From UBA4717 sp045536775 (GTDB lineage: Bacteria > Bacillota > Clostridia > Oscillospirales > CAG-272): DNA of 13,326 nucleotides. A program made the translations under genes and the position numbers. Shown here in pieces: positions 1 through 5,527 of this stretch. The notes under the pieces were generated by a model. That model ran no database searches. It saw only the letters and a list, made by a program, of their open reading frames with translations, and was not told the DNA's origin. Position 1 is the first letter of the stretch; each line of letters starts with the position of its first letter. Location: the NCBI GenBank assembly GCA_045536775.1, contig JAZSOD010000002.1:1-13326 (forward strand), written 5' to 3'.

Positions 1-501
1 GGTAGGACAAGTTTCAGGGGATGTTCCTTTAGATGCTCCGCTTCCGTCGCACTCTCCGCATTTGCCTACTCTTGCGAAAGAAACGTCCTTTTTACAGCCG
101 AAAGCCGCTTCTTCAAAAGAAATAGTAACTCTTGCGTAGATATCGTCTCCTCGGGTGGGAGCGTTGCGGCGTTGTGATGATGAACCTCCACCGAAAAAGC
201 TGGAGAAAATATCACCGAAATCAAATCCCCCGAAACCGTCAAAATCAAATCCTGTACCGCCTCGGCTGGGATCAAACGCCGCGTGGCCGAACTGATCGTA
301 CTGTGAACGTTTTTCTTTGTCGGAAAGGACTGCGTACGCTTCGTTAGCTTCTTTAAATTTTGCTTCAGCTTCTTTGTCACCCGGATGCATATCGGGATGG
401 TATTTTTTAGCAGTCTGTCTGTATGCCTTTTTTATTTCATCGTCGGTGGCGGTCTTTGAAACACCGAGCACCTCATAATAATCGCGTTTATCTTCTGCCA
501 T
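1..501 (-). CDS. dnaJ: DnaJ (Hsp40) co-chaperone, N-terminal 167 residues
   Basis: DnaJ delivers unfolded substrates to DnaK and stimulates its ATPase in the cytoplasm. The gene is cut by the left window edge, so only the N-terminal 167 codons are present; the frame is open to base 1. Visible parts: a J domain at about residues 7-70 with the HPD tripeptide at 35-37 (YHPDMHPGDKEAE), a Gly/Phe-rich region at about 81-106 (GFDFDGFGGFDFGDIF), and the start of the zinc-binding domain with the first CxxCxGxG repeat at 148-155 (CGECDGSG) and the first Cys of the second repeat at 165. The full cysteine-rich region marks it as a type I DnaJ. The ATG at 501-499 follows an AAAGGA Shine-Dalgarno at a good distance. 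It is the last gene of the hrcA-grpE-dnaK-dnaJ operon and lies 90 bp after dnaK, behind a hairpin that may lower its expression. Confidence 0.97.
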   Translation of the reverse strand, partial: MAEDKRDYYEVLGVSKTATDDEIKKAYRQTAKKYHPDMHPGDKEAEAKFKEANEAYAVLSDKEKRSQYDQFGHAAFDPSRGGTGFDFDGFGGFDFGDIFSSFFGGGSSSQRRNAPTRGDDIYARVTISFEEAAFGCKKDVSFARVGKCGECDGSGASKGTSPETCPT

Positions 502-550
502 GGTTACGTCCTTTATATCTCAATTTAAGATCGGTTTGAAAACCTCAAAA

Positions 551-575
551 GCAGGGACAGTGCATCTGCCCCTGC
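551..575 (-). terminator. Hairpin between dnaK and dnaJ (attenuator or processing site)
   Basis: GCAGGG at 551-556 pairs with CCCTGC at 570-575. After one mismatch (557/569), CAG 558-560 pairs with CTG 566-568, leaving a 5-nt loop. On the minus strand the stem is followed by TTTTGAGGTTTT, a short interrupted U tract. It sits 17 nt after the dnaK stop and about 50 nt before dnaJ. The broken U run suggests partial termination or an mRNA stabiliser rather than the operon end. Confidence 0.55.
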
Positions 576-591
576 GTTTTGTGATTTTTAA

Positions 592-2427
592 TTACTTGTT
601 TTCTTCGGTTTTGTCTTCGTAATCTGCGTTGTAATAAGTTCCGTCACCGCTCTGTGCGCCTGCGCCGGGATTTGCGCCGTCAGCGCCTGCGGGATTAGCC
701 TGCTGGTAGAGTTTCTCGGAAACTGCATAGAACGCCTTTTCAAGAGCCTCGGTATCAGCCTTGATAGCTTCGGTGTTGTCAGACTTGATAGACTCGCGGA
801 GCTTTTCGATAGCAGCGTTGATAGGAGCTTTCTCCTCTTCTGTTACCTTGTCACCAAGCTCGCCGAGAGCCTTTTCGGACTGGAAGATAAGGCTGTCAGC
901 GCGGTTTTTGATCTCAACGGCTTCCTTGATCTTCTTGTCTTCTTCAGCAAATTTCTCAGCGTCTTTAACTGCTTTGTCGATATCTTCCTGGCTCATGTTG
1001 GTTGAGGAAGTAATGGTGATATGCTGTTCCTTGCCGGTACCCTTGTCGGTTGCGGTAACGTTAACGATACCGTTAGCGTCGATATCGAAGGTAACTTCAA
1101 TCTGCGGAACTCCACGGGGAGCAGCGGGAATACCGTCAAGAACGAAACGACCGAGAGTAGTGTTGCCTGCTGCCATTTCACGCTCACCCTGAAGAACGTG
1201 GATCTCAACGGAGGTCTGTCCGTCAGCTGCGGTAGAATAAATCTGGCTCTTCTTTACGGGAATTGTGGTGTTGCGGTCGATTATACGGTTGAATACGCCG
1301 CCGAGAGTCTCGATACCGAGAGAAAGGGGAGTAACGTCAAGGAGAAGAAGGTCTTTAACCTCGCCGCCAAGAACACCTGCCTGAATAGCCGCACCGATAG
1401 CAACGCATTCATCGGGGTTGATTCCCTTAAAGGGCACCTTACCAATAAATTTCTTAACTGCCTCCTGAACTGCGGGGATTCTTGTAGAACCGCCGACGAG
1501 GAGTACCTTATTTACCTGTGATGCTGTAATACCTGCGTCAGAGAGGACCTGTCTTGTCGGACCCATGGTCTTTTCAACGAGGTCTGCCGTGAGCTCGTTG
1601 AACTTTGCTCTCGTGAGATTAGCATCAAAGTGCTTGGGGCCTGTTGCATCAGACGTAATAAAGGGGAGGTTGATGTTTGTGGAAGCTACGCCCGAAAGCT
1701 CGATCTTTGCCTTTTCTGCGGCGTCCTTAAGACGCTGAAGCGCCATCTTATCGTTTCTCAGATCTATTCCGTTTTCTCTGAGGAAGGTGTCTGCGATCCA
1801 GTCGATGATCCTCTGGTCAAAGTCATCACCGCCGAGCTTGTTGTTACCTGCGGTTGCGAGAACCTGGAACACGCCGTCGGAAATTTCAAGAAGGGATACG
1901 TCGAACGTACCTCCGCCGAGGTCGTAGACCATGATCTTCTGCTCGTCTTCCTTATCCATACCGTAGGAGAGAGCTGCCGCGGTAGGCTCGTTTATGATTC
2001 TGAGGACCTCAAGTCCTGCGATCTTACCCGCGTCCTTGGTTGCCTGACGCTGTGCGTCCGAGAAGTATGCGGGAACCGTGATTACCGCCTGGCTGACGGG
2101 CGCACCGAGGTATGCCTCTGCGTCTGCCTTGAGCTTCTGGAGTATCATCGCGGATATTTCCTGAGGAGTATAAGTGTTTTCGTCAATGCTTACCTTGTAA
2201 GCAGTACCCATTTCTCTCTTGATGGAGAGCACGGTGCGCTCGGGGTTGGTGATGCTCTGTCTCTTTGCAACCTGACCCACCATACGCTCGCCCGACTTTG
2301 AGAAGGACACTACCGACGGTGTTGTGCGTGCGCCCTCGGGATTGGTGATAACGATAGGCTCACCGCCCTCGAAAACAGCTACGCAAGAGTTTGTTGTACC
2401 TAAATCTATTCCTATGATCTTTCCCAT
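592..2427 (-). CDS. dnaK: Molecular chaperone DnaK (Hsp70)
   Basis: ATP-dependent cytoplasmic Hsp70 chaperone that binds and releases exposed hydrophobic peptides with DnaJ and GrpE. It is 611 residues, the usual length for Bacillota. Visible motifs: phosphate-binding GIDLGTTNS at 6-14, second phosphate loop VYDLGGGTFDVS at 167-178, adenosine motif LVGGSTRIP at 310-318, and interdomain linker DLLLLDVTP at 359-367. The beta substrate-binding domain follows (about 368-480), then a helical lid and a disordered Gly/Ala-rich tail ending in DYEDKTEENK. Between about residues 75 and 90 it lacks the roughly 23-residue insert of proteobacterial DnaK, a recognised Gram-positive signature. The ATG at 2427 is set by a strong Shine-Dalgarno (GGAGGT, 2441-2436). 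It lies 39 nt after grpE in the CIRCE-controlled operon. Confidence 0.99.
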   Translation of the reverse strand: MGKIIGIDLGTTNSCVAVFEGGEPIVITNPEGARTTPSVVSFSKSGERMVGQVAKRQSITNPERTVLSIKREMGTAYKVSIDENTYTPQEISAMILQKLKADAEAYLGAPVSQAVITVPAYFSDAQRQATKDAGKIAGLEVLRIINEPTAAALSYGMDKEDEQKIMVYDLGGGTFDVSLLEISDGVFQVLATAGNNKLGGDDFDQRIIDWIADTFLRENGIDLRNDKMALQRLKDAAEKAKIELSGVASTNINLPFITSDATGPKHFDANLTRAKFNELTADLVEKTMGPTRQVLSDAGITASQVNKVLLVGGSTRIPAVQEAVKKFIGKVPFKGINPDECVAIGAAIQAGVLGGEVKDLLLLDVTPLSLGIETLGGVFNRIIDRNTTIPVKKSQIYSTAADGQTSVEIHVLQGEREMAAGNTTLGRFVLDGIPAAPRGVPQIEVTFDIDANGIVNVTATDKGTGKEQHITITSSTNMSQEDIDKAVKDAEKFAEEDKKIKEAVEIKNRADSLIFQSEKALGELGDKVTEEEKAPINAAIEKLRESIKSDNTEAIKADTEALEKAFYAVSEKLYQQANPAGADGANPGAGAQSGDGTYYNADYEDKTEENK

Positions 2428-2466
2428 GATAATTTACCTCCGTATCATGATTGTTTATTTATATGT

Positions 2467-3009
2467 TTAGTTCGCTACCTTTACCATAGCGTATCTGAGT
2501 ACTTTTTCATCCTTGCGGTATCCCTTCTGGAAAACCTCCGCAATTACGTTTTCGCCAAACGATTCGTCTTCAATATGCATTACTGCGTTGTGAATATTGG
2601 GGTCGAACTCCTCGCCCTCCTCACCGTACGCGGTGACGTTGTTTTTAGATAACATCTCGTTGAAGCTCTTGAGTATCATCTCGATACCCTGTGCCACCTG
2701 CTCGGACTCCTTGAATGCCGCTGCTCTCTCGACGTTATCGATTATGGGAAGTATCTGCCCTATCGCGTCAAAAAATGCATCGGTGTATATGCCTTCCTTT
2801 TCCTTCGCCGTACGCTTTCTGAAGTTATCGTATTCGGCGATCATACGCATATACTTGTCGTTCTGCTCAAGAAGCTCATTTTCCTTGGCCTCAAGCTGCT
2901 TTTTCGTTTCCTCAAGCTCAGCCTTCAGCTTTTTATCGTCTGCAGGCTTCTTTTCGGCGGTTTTTTTCTTTGCCGCGTCAGTTTTTTCCTTCTTCATTTC
3001 TTCAGCCAT
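2467..3009 (-). CDS. grpE: GrpE, nucleotide-exchange factor for DnaK
   Basis: GrpE works as a dimer and triggers ADP release from DnaK, resetting the chaperone cycle. The 180-residue product has the expected layout: a Lys/Glu-rich disordered N-terminus (1-28), a long coiled-coil helix at about 28-75 (KKLKAELEETKKQLEAKENE, then EYDNFRKRTAKEKEG), a four-helix-bundle section, and the C-terminal beta wing at 135-179 with the family signature FDPNIHNAVMHI and QKGYRKDEKVLRYAMVKV. The ATG at 3009 follows an AAAGGA site; a second Met at residue 5 is possible. The gap to hrcA is only 14 nt and to dnaK 39 nt, so the genes are co-transcribed. Confidence 0.98.
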   Translation of the reverse strand: MAEEMKKEKTDAAKKKTAEKKPADDKKLKAELEETKKQLEAKENELLEQNDKYMRMIAEYDNFRKRTAKEKEGIYTDAFFDAIGQILPIIDNVERAAAFKESEQVAQGIEMILKSFNEMLSKNNVTAYGEEGEEFDPNIHNAVMHIEDESFGENVIAEVFQKGYRKDEKVLRYAMVKVAN

Positions 3010-3023
3010 TGTTTTATCCTTTC

Positions 3024-4073
3024 TTATACGTTATCCGCGGGCGGCATAAGCGAATCCACACCCATAGACTTTTCAAGAGCCGCGGCTATGTACTTTACCA
3101 TAGCGCACACTCTCGCGTAGTCCATTCGTCTGGGTCCGACTATTCCTATCGCACCGACTGCCCTTCCCCCGACCTTAATGGTCTGGAAGACGATGGACGA
3201 GTCGTTCATTTCGTCAAGCGGGTTTTCCGAACCGATTATTATGTTGGTATCGTCACCCATTGCGTTTGATACAACGTCAAGAAGACCGCTTTTGTTGTCA
3301 AACGCCGCAAGCAGATGCTTTAATTTTTCGGTGTCCGAAAACTCGGGGTACTCGAGAAGCTTGTTGACTCCCTCGTACTTAAGCTCACCGCCGTCGGTCT
3401 GCTTGAGCGCATCGTAGATCACCTTGACAAGAGGACTGACTATCGGCTCCATTCCGGGAAGTCTTCTTTCGATCTCCACCATTATCGGCACGTTTATGCT
3501 CTCGGGCGGAAGATTGACAAGTAACTGATTAAGCACCTCTCCGATACGGCTTACGTCGCCGTCCGATACGGGAAAGCCCGTTCTTATCCGCTTGGTCTTT
3601 ATCGCGCCCGAGCTTGTCAGCATTATGAGCGCAAAGCTTGCTTCGTCTATATACATTGTGTCGAAGCGGCTCACCGCCGTTCCACTCGGTCTCGGCCTTA
3701 CGGTAAGACCCGTGTAATTGGTCATGTGCGACATTATCTGAGTCGCGTTTTCGAGAATGGTGTCCGCCTCTGCATGCTTGACTCCGAGAATTCTGTTGAG
3801 CTGGTCGATCTCGCCTGCGGTCATACTGTACTGCTGCATAAGCGTGTCAACGTAAAATCTGTATCCGCGCTCTGTCGGTATTCTTCCCGAGGACAAATGA
3901 GGCTGCTCGAGGTAACCGAGAGCTTCAAGCTCCGCCATCTCGTTTCTGACGGTAGCAGACGAGCACTTTATCTGCTCACATTCCGCGAGGTATTTTGAGC
4001 CGACTGGTTCACCGTCGCGTATATAAGCTTCGATTATGGCCTTGAGTATTAGCTTTTTTCTTTCGCTGAGCAC
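3024..4073 (-). CDS. hrcA: Heat-inducible transcription repressor HrcA
   Basis: HrcA binds CIRCE and represses class I heat-shock genes. It needs GroEL to stay active, which links the response to chaperone load. The N-terminal winged helix-turn-helix is clear (LSERKKLILKAIIEAYIRDG, then EPVGSKYLAECEQIKCSSAT and VRNEMAELEALGYLEQPHLS). A GAF-like dimerisation/effector region follows and ends with GGRAVGAIGIVGPRRMDYAR. The GTG start at 4073 gives MLSERKK and 349 residues, the usual family length and N-terminus, but it has only a weak GAG upstream. The frame stays open to a TTG at 4115. A perfect Shine-Dalgarno (GGGAGG, 4105-4100) lies inside that extension, 8 nt before an in-frame ACG at 4091. 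The identity is certain and the start is not. First gene of the operon, 14 nt before grpE. Confidence 0.95.
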   Translation of the reverse strand: MLSERKKLILKAIIEAYIRDGEPVGSKYLAECEQIKCSSATVRNEMAELEALGYLEQPHLSSGRIPTERGYRFYVDTLMQQYSMTAGEIDQLNRILGVKHAEADTILENATQIMSHMTNYTGLTVRPRPSGTAVSRFDTMYIDEASFALIMLTSSGAIKTKRIRTGFPVSDGDVSRIGEVLNQLLVNLPPESINVPIMVEIERRLPGMEPIVSPLVKVIYDALKQTDGGELKYEGVNKLLEYPEFSDTEKLKHLLAAFDNKSGLLDVVSNAMGDDTNIIIGSENPLDEMNDSSIVFQTIKVGGRAVGAIGIVGPRRMDYARVCAMVKYIAAALEKSMGVDSLMPPADNV

Positions 4074-4130
4074 AGTGTCAACTCTGTCCGTACGACTCAC
4101 CTCCCGAAATATCAAGTGTTTTTAACAGAT

Positions 4131-4157
4131 TTAGCACTCGTTATCTTCAAGTGCTAA
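4131..4157. promoter_or_regulatory. CIRCE operator (HrcA binding site)
   Basis: TTAGCACTC at 4131-4139, a 9-nt spacer, then AAGTGCTAA at 4149-4157. The known CIRCE consensus is TTAGCACTC-N9-GAGTGCTAA, so only one base (4149, A for G) departs. It begins 3 bp downstream of the hrcA -10 box and covers the expected transcription start, the normal place for HrcA repression. Confidence 0.96.
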
Positions 4158-4160
4158 TAT

Positions 4161-4189
4161 AATGTACCATTATTCCACCCCAAAGTCAA
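4161..4189 (-). promoter_or_regulatory. Sigma-A type promoter of the hrcA operon
   Basis: On the minus strand, -35 TTGACT (4189-4184), a 17-bp spacer, and -10 TACATT (4166-4161). Transcription would start inside CIRCE at about 4154, leaving an untranslated leader that contains most of the operator. Confidence 0.8.
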
Positions 4190-4236
4190 GGATTTTCTAT
4201 TGTTTTTGTGTGAATTATTTGTTAATACAGACAGTC

Positions 4237-4245
4237 AAGTGCTAA
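4237..4245. promoter_or_regulatory. Orphan CIRCE half-site upstream of the hrcA promoter
   Basis: AAGTGCTAA is identical to the imperfect arm of the true CIRCE and lies 88 bp further upstream, sharing the flank TCAAGTGCTAAT. The partner arm is not preserved: the bases at 4219-4227 match TTAGCACTC at only 4 of 9. On the minus strand the half-site runs into a -35-like TTGACT, but no good -10 follows it. It may be a decayed second operator or chance. Confidence 0.4.
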
Positions 4246-4255
4246 TTTCGTATTT

Positions 4256-4293
4256 GTTAAAAGAAAAAAGCGGGTCCGCATCGGCAGACCCGC
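4256..4293 (-). terminator. Rho-independent terminator of the zinc-ribbon gene
   Basis: GCGGGTC (4270-4276) pairs with GACCCGC (4287-4293). On the minus strand the stem is followed directly by TTTTTTCTTTT. It lies about 20 nt after the zinc-ribbon stop codon and separates that gene from the hrcA promoter region. Confidence 0.9.
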
Positions 4294-4311
4294 CCGTTTT
4301 GTGCTTTGTTT

Positions 4312-4791
4312 TTACTTTTCGATCTTATTTCCGCATTCGGTGCAATAGTCGGCATCCTTTTCAAGAGCCGCACCACACTTGTGACAAGCCTTCGGTGCCG
4401 CAGGTGCTTCAACAACGACCTCGCCCTCATAGACCTTCTTTTCAACAGCCGTTCCGCACTTGGGGCAGAAGTTTACGTCGCTCGAGATCTCCTTGCCGCA
4501 ATTAGGGCAAAGAAGCAAGCCCTTGAGCTCTCTGAGTCTGTTTGTGTAATCGGCGATCTTTGCGTTTGCCACGTCAATTGCCGCAAACTCCTCGGGAAGA
4601 AGCTTGTCGGCAGCCTCTGCGTTAGCCTCAGCGTACGCGCGTCCGATCTTCTCGTATGACGAGTCTATCTTCTTTTCCTGTTCAATGATATTAAGCTTAA
4701 GCTTAGCTATCTCGGTGAGGTCCTTTGTCTTATCAACTGCCTTTTTGCTTGTGCTTGCTACTTTTGCCTTGAAATCATCCCAGAATGCCAT
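4312..4791 (-). CDS. Small coiled-coil protein with two C-terminal zinc ribbons
   Basis: The 159-residue product is not a named family that I recognise beyond its zinc-ribbon folds. Residues about 1-90 are charged and helical (MAFWDDFKAKVASTSKKAVD, then a predicted coiled coil around IIEQEKKIDSSYEKIGRAYA). Two zinc ribbons follow: C95-x2-C98 with C109-x2-C112 (CPNCGKEISSDVNFCPKCG), and C136-x2-C139 with C150-x2-C153 (CHKCGAALEKDADYCTECG). The linker between them is Ala/Pro/Val-rich. No signal peptide or membrane span is seen, so it is probably cytoplasmic. Such ribbons usually act as structural or protein-binding modules, and no enzymatic motif is visible. The ATG at 4791 follows AAAGG. The gene has its own consensus promoter and terminator and is not part of the heat-shock operon. 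Confidence 0.9.
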   Translation of the reverse strand: MAFWDDFKAKVASTSKKAVDKTKDLTEIAKLKLNIIEQEKKIDSSYEKIGRAYAEANAEAADKLLPEEFAAIDVANAKIADYTNRLRELKGLLLCPNCGKEISSDVNFCPKCGTAVEKKVYEGEVVVEAPAAPKACHKCGAALEKDADYCTECGNKIEK

Positions 4792-4845
4792 AATTTGTAC
4801 CCTTTCTTTATTCAGACGGATAACATCCGCTTATTTTCTATTATC

Positions 4846-4874
4846 ATTATACTATCCCGATTTGATTTTGTCAA
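4846..4874 (-). promoter_or_regulatory. Perfect-consensus sigma-A promoter of the zinc-ribbon gene
   Basis: Minus strand TTGACA (4874-4869), 17-bp spacer, TATAAT (4851-4846): an exact match at both hexamers with the ideal spacing. The leader contains a small hairpin, CGGAT 4817-4821 with ATCCG 4825-4829. Confidence 0.93.
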
Positions 4875-4970
4875 TTCCCAATGAAAAAGTTAAATGAAGC
4901 AAGGGAGAGAGCTTTTGTTTTGATGCGAGAATGACCTGATTTTGTTTTGCGGGAAGTGGAGTTAGTTTTG

Positions 4971-4996
4971 TTCATTTCTGTGCGGACAGAAACGAA
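4971..4996. repeat. Hairpin in the left arm of the element
   Basis: TTTCTGT (4975-4981) pairs with ACAGAAA (4986-4992) around a GCGG loop. The stem extends through an A/C mismatch to TTC/GAA at its base. It has the same core as the 5287-5320 hairpin in the other arm. Confidence 0.75.
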
Positions 4997-5007
4997 TCAA
5001 AGAACCG

Positions 5008-5038
5008 TTTAAGGAGAGACTTGATGCCTCTCCTTAAA
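5008..5038. repeat. Perfect 11-bp hairpin
   Basis: TTTAAGGAGAG (5008-5018) and CTCTCCTTAAA (5028-5038) are exact inverted copies around a 9-nt loop. The hairpin contains a Shine-Dalgarno-like AAGGAGA, but no gene follows it. Confidence 0.8.
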
Positions 5039-5051
5039 TATCCTCTCCTCG

Positions 5052-5072
5052 CCAAAGGGATGCTCCCTTTGG
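5052..5072. repeat. Perfect 9-bp hairpin
   Basis: CCAAAGGGA (5052-5060) pairs with TCCCTTTGG (5064-5072) around TGC. Confidence 0.8.
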
Positions 5073-5102
5073 AAACCCTGCGACACGTTTATCTACACAA
5101 AA

Positions 5103-5138
5103 AGCAGAGTTTGATAGCGCAAATTCAAGCCCTCTGCT
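5103..5138. repeat. 7-bp inverted repeat with a 22-nt loop
   Basis: AGCAGAG (5103-5109) and CTCTGCT (5132-5138). Weaker than its neighbours and listed because it falls in the same array. Confidence 0.45.
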
Positions 5139-5202
5139 CCCAAAAAACTTAGATATGAAACACAAAGTCCAAATTTTATAAAGCTTGGTGTTTGGGGGAT
5201 TC

Positions 5203-5222
5203 CAAAGGGGGGTACCCCTTTG
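5203..5222. repeat. Perfect 8-bp hairpin with a 4-nt loop
   Basis: CAAAGGGG (5203-5210) pairs with CCCCTTTG (5215-5222) around GGTA. Confidence 0.8.
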
Positions 5223-5243
5223 CGCCGTTTCGCGGAAGGGTAT

Positions 5244-5278
5244 CCGTAGGGGAACCCAATCGGAAGGGTTCCCCTCGG
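5244..5278. repeat. 13-bp hairpin with one bulge
   Basis: AGGGGAACCC (5248-5257) pairs with GGGTTCCCCT (5266-5275) around an 8-nt loop. After a bulged T at 5247, CCG (5244-5246) pairs with CGG (5276-5278). This is one of the most stable-looking stems in the window. Confidence 0.82.
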
Positions 5279-5286
5279 CGGCTCTT

Positions 5287-5320
5287 TTCGTCCTTTTCTG
5301 TCCGTACAGAAAAGGACGAA
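5287..5320. repeat. Perfect 15-bp hairpin in the right arm of the element
   Basis: TTCGTCCTTTTCTGT (5287-5301) and ACAGAAAAGGACGAA (5306-5320) are exact inverted copies around CCGT. There is no U tract directly after it on either strand, so it is not a standard terminator. Confidence 0.88.
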
Positions 5321-5371
5321 ACCAACACAACTTTTCACGAAGCAAAATCAGGTTCTTATCTCAACAAATAC

Positions 5372-5397
5372 TGTTGTAATTTATAAAATTTACAACA
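5372..5397. promoter_or_regulatory. Palindrome upstream of the ABC operon (possible operator)
   Basis: TGTTGTAA (5372-5379) and TTACAACA (5390-5397) form a perfect 8-bp inverted repeat with a 10-nt AT-only spacer, about 70 bp before the -35 box. The form fits a dimeric regulator site but matches no operator I can name. The rest of 5354-5465 holds only a short GGTGC-TTC-GCACC hairpin (5407-5419). Confidence 0.35.
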
Positions 5398-5465
5398 TAA
5401 ATATACGGTGCTTCGCACCTTTCGCGCGTGTAGTCCGAAAAAAATTATAATCTTCACCCATACCC

Positions 5466-5494
5466 TTGCATTTCATCAAGATTATAGTTATAAT
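5466..5494 (+). promoter_or_regulatory. Sigma-A type promoter of the ABC exporter operon
   Basis: TTGCAT (5466-5471), 17-bp spacer, TATAAT (5489-5494). The -10 sits inside an 11-bp palindrome, GTTATAATAAC (5487-5497). A start near 5501 lies after the upstream start codons in the frame and supports translation from 5528. Confidence 0.85.
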
Positions 5495-5527
5495 AACAAA
5501 TGTAACCATAATAGACGGAGAAACATA

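Larger units (their letters stand above)
4934..5353. repeat. 420-bp palindromic element with long imperfect terminal inverted repeats (MITE-like or structured RNA)
   Basis: The ends 4934-4992 and 5295-5353 are inverted copies: 59 aligned positions, 47 identical, no gaps, with the outer 11 perfect (ACCTGATTTTG and CAAAATCAGGT). A weaker match (10 of 15) continues outward to 4919 and 5368. Both ends contain a smaller hairpin of the form TTTCTGT-N4-ACAGAAA. The interior holds further stems, listed separately. No transposase and no clear target duplication is seen. Frames crossing it (for example minus 5345-5034) follow the palindromes, have no supporting ribosome-binding site, and look non-coding. 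It fills the gap between the zinc-ribbon gene and the ABC operon. A non-autonomous mobile element is the likeliest reading; a highly branched RNA is the alternative. Confidence 0.75.

Noticed and set aside
1021..2301. Long open frames on the plus strand opposite dnaK (166 and 223 codons)
   Set aside because: They are antisense shadows caused by dnaK codon bias, a well-known artefact of hsp70 genes; no ribosome-binding site or family similarity.
5034..5386. Open frames of 64-103 codons on both strands inside the inverted-repeat element
   Set aside because: They follow the palindromic arms, run in both directions over the same bases, lack Shine-Dalgarno sites, and encode low-credibility Trp/Pro/Gly-rich strings.
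5407..5419. GGTGC-TTC-GCACC hairpin as a terminator or riboswitch part
   Set aside because: Only 5 bp with a short T run and no gene upstream on that strand; no riboswitch core recognised.
5408..5527. 40-codon N-terminal extension of the first ABC subunit
   Set aside because: It includes the promoter, and the strong GGAG before ATG 5528 plus the family N-terminus place the start there.
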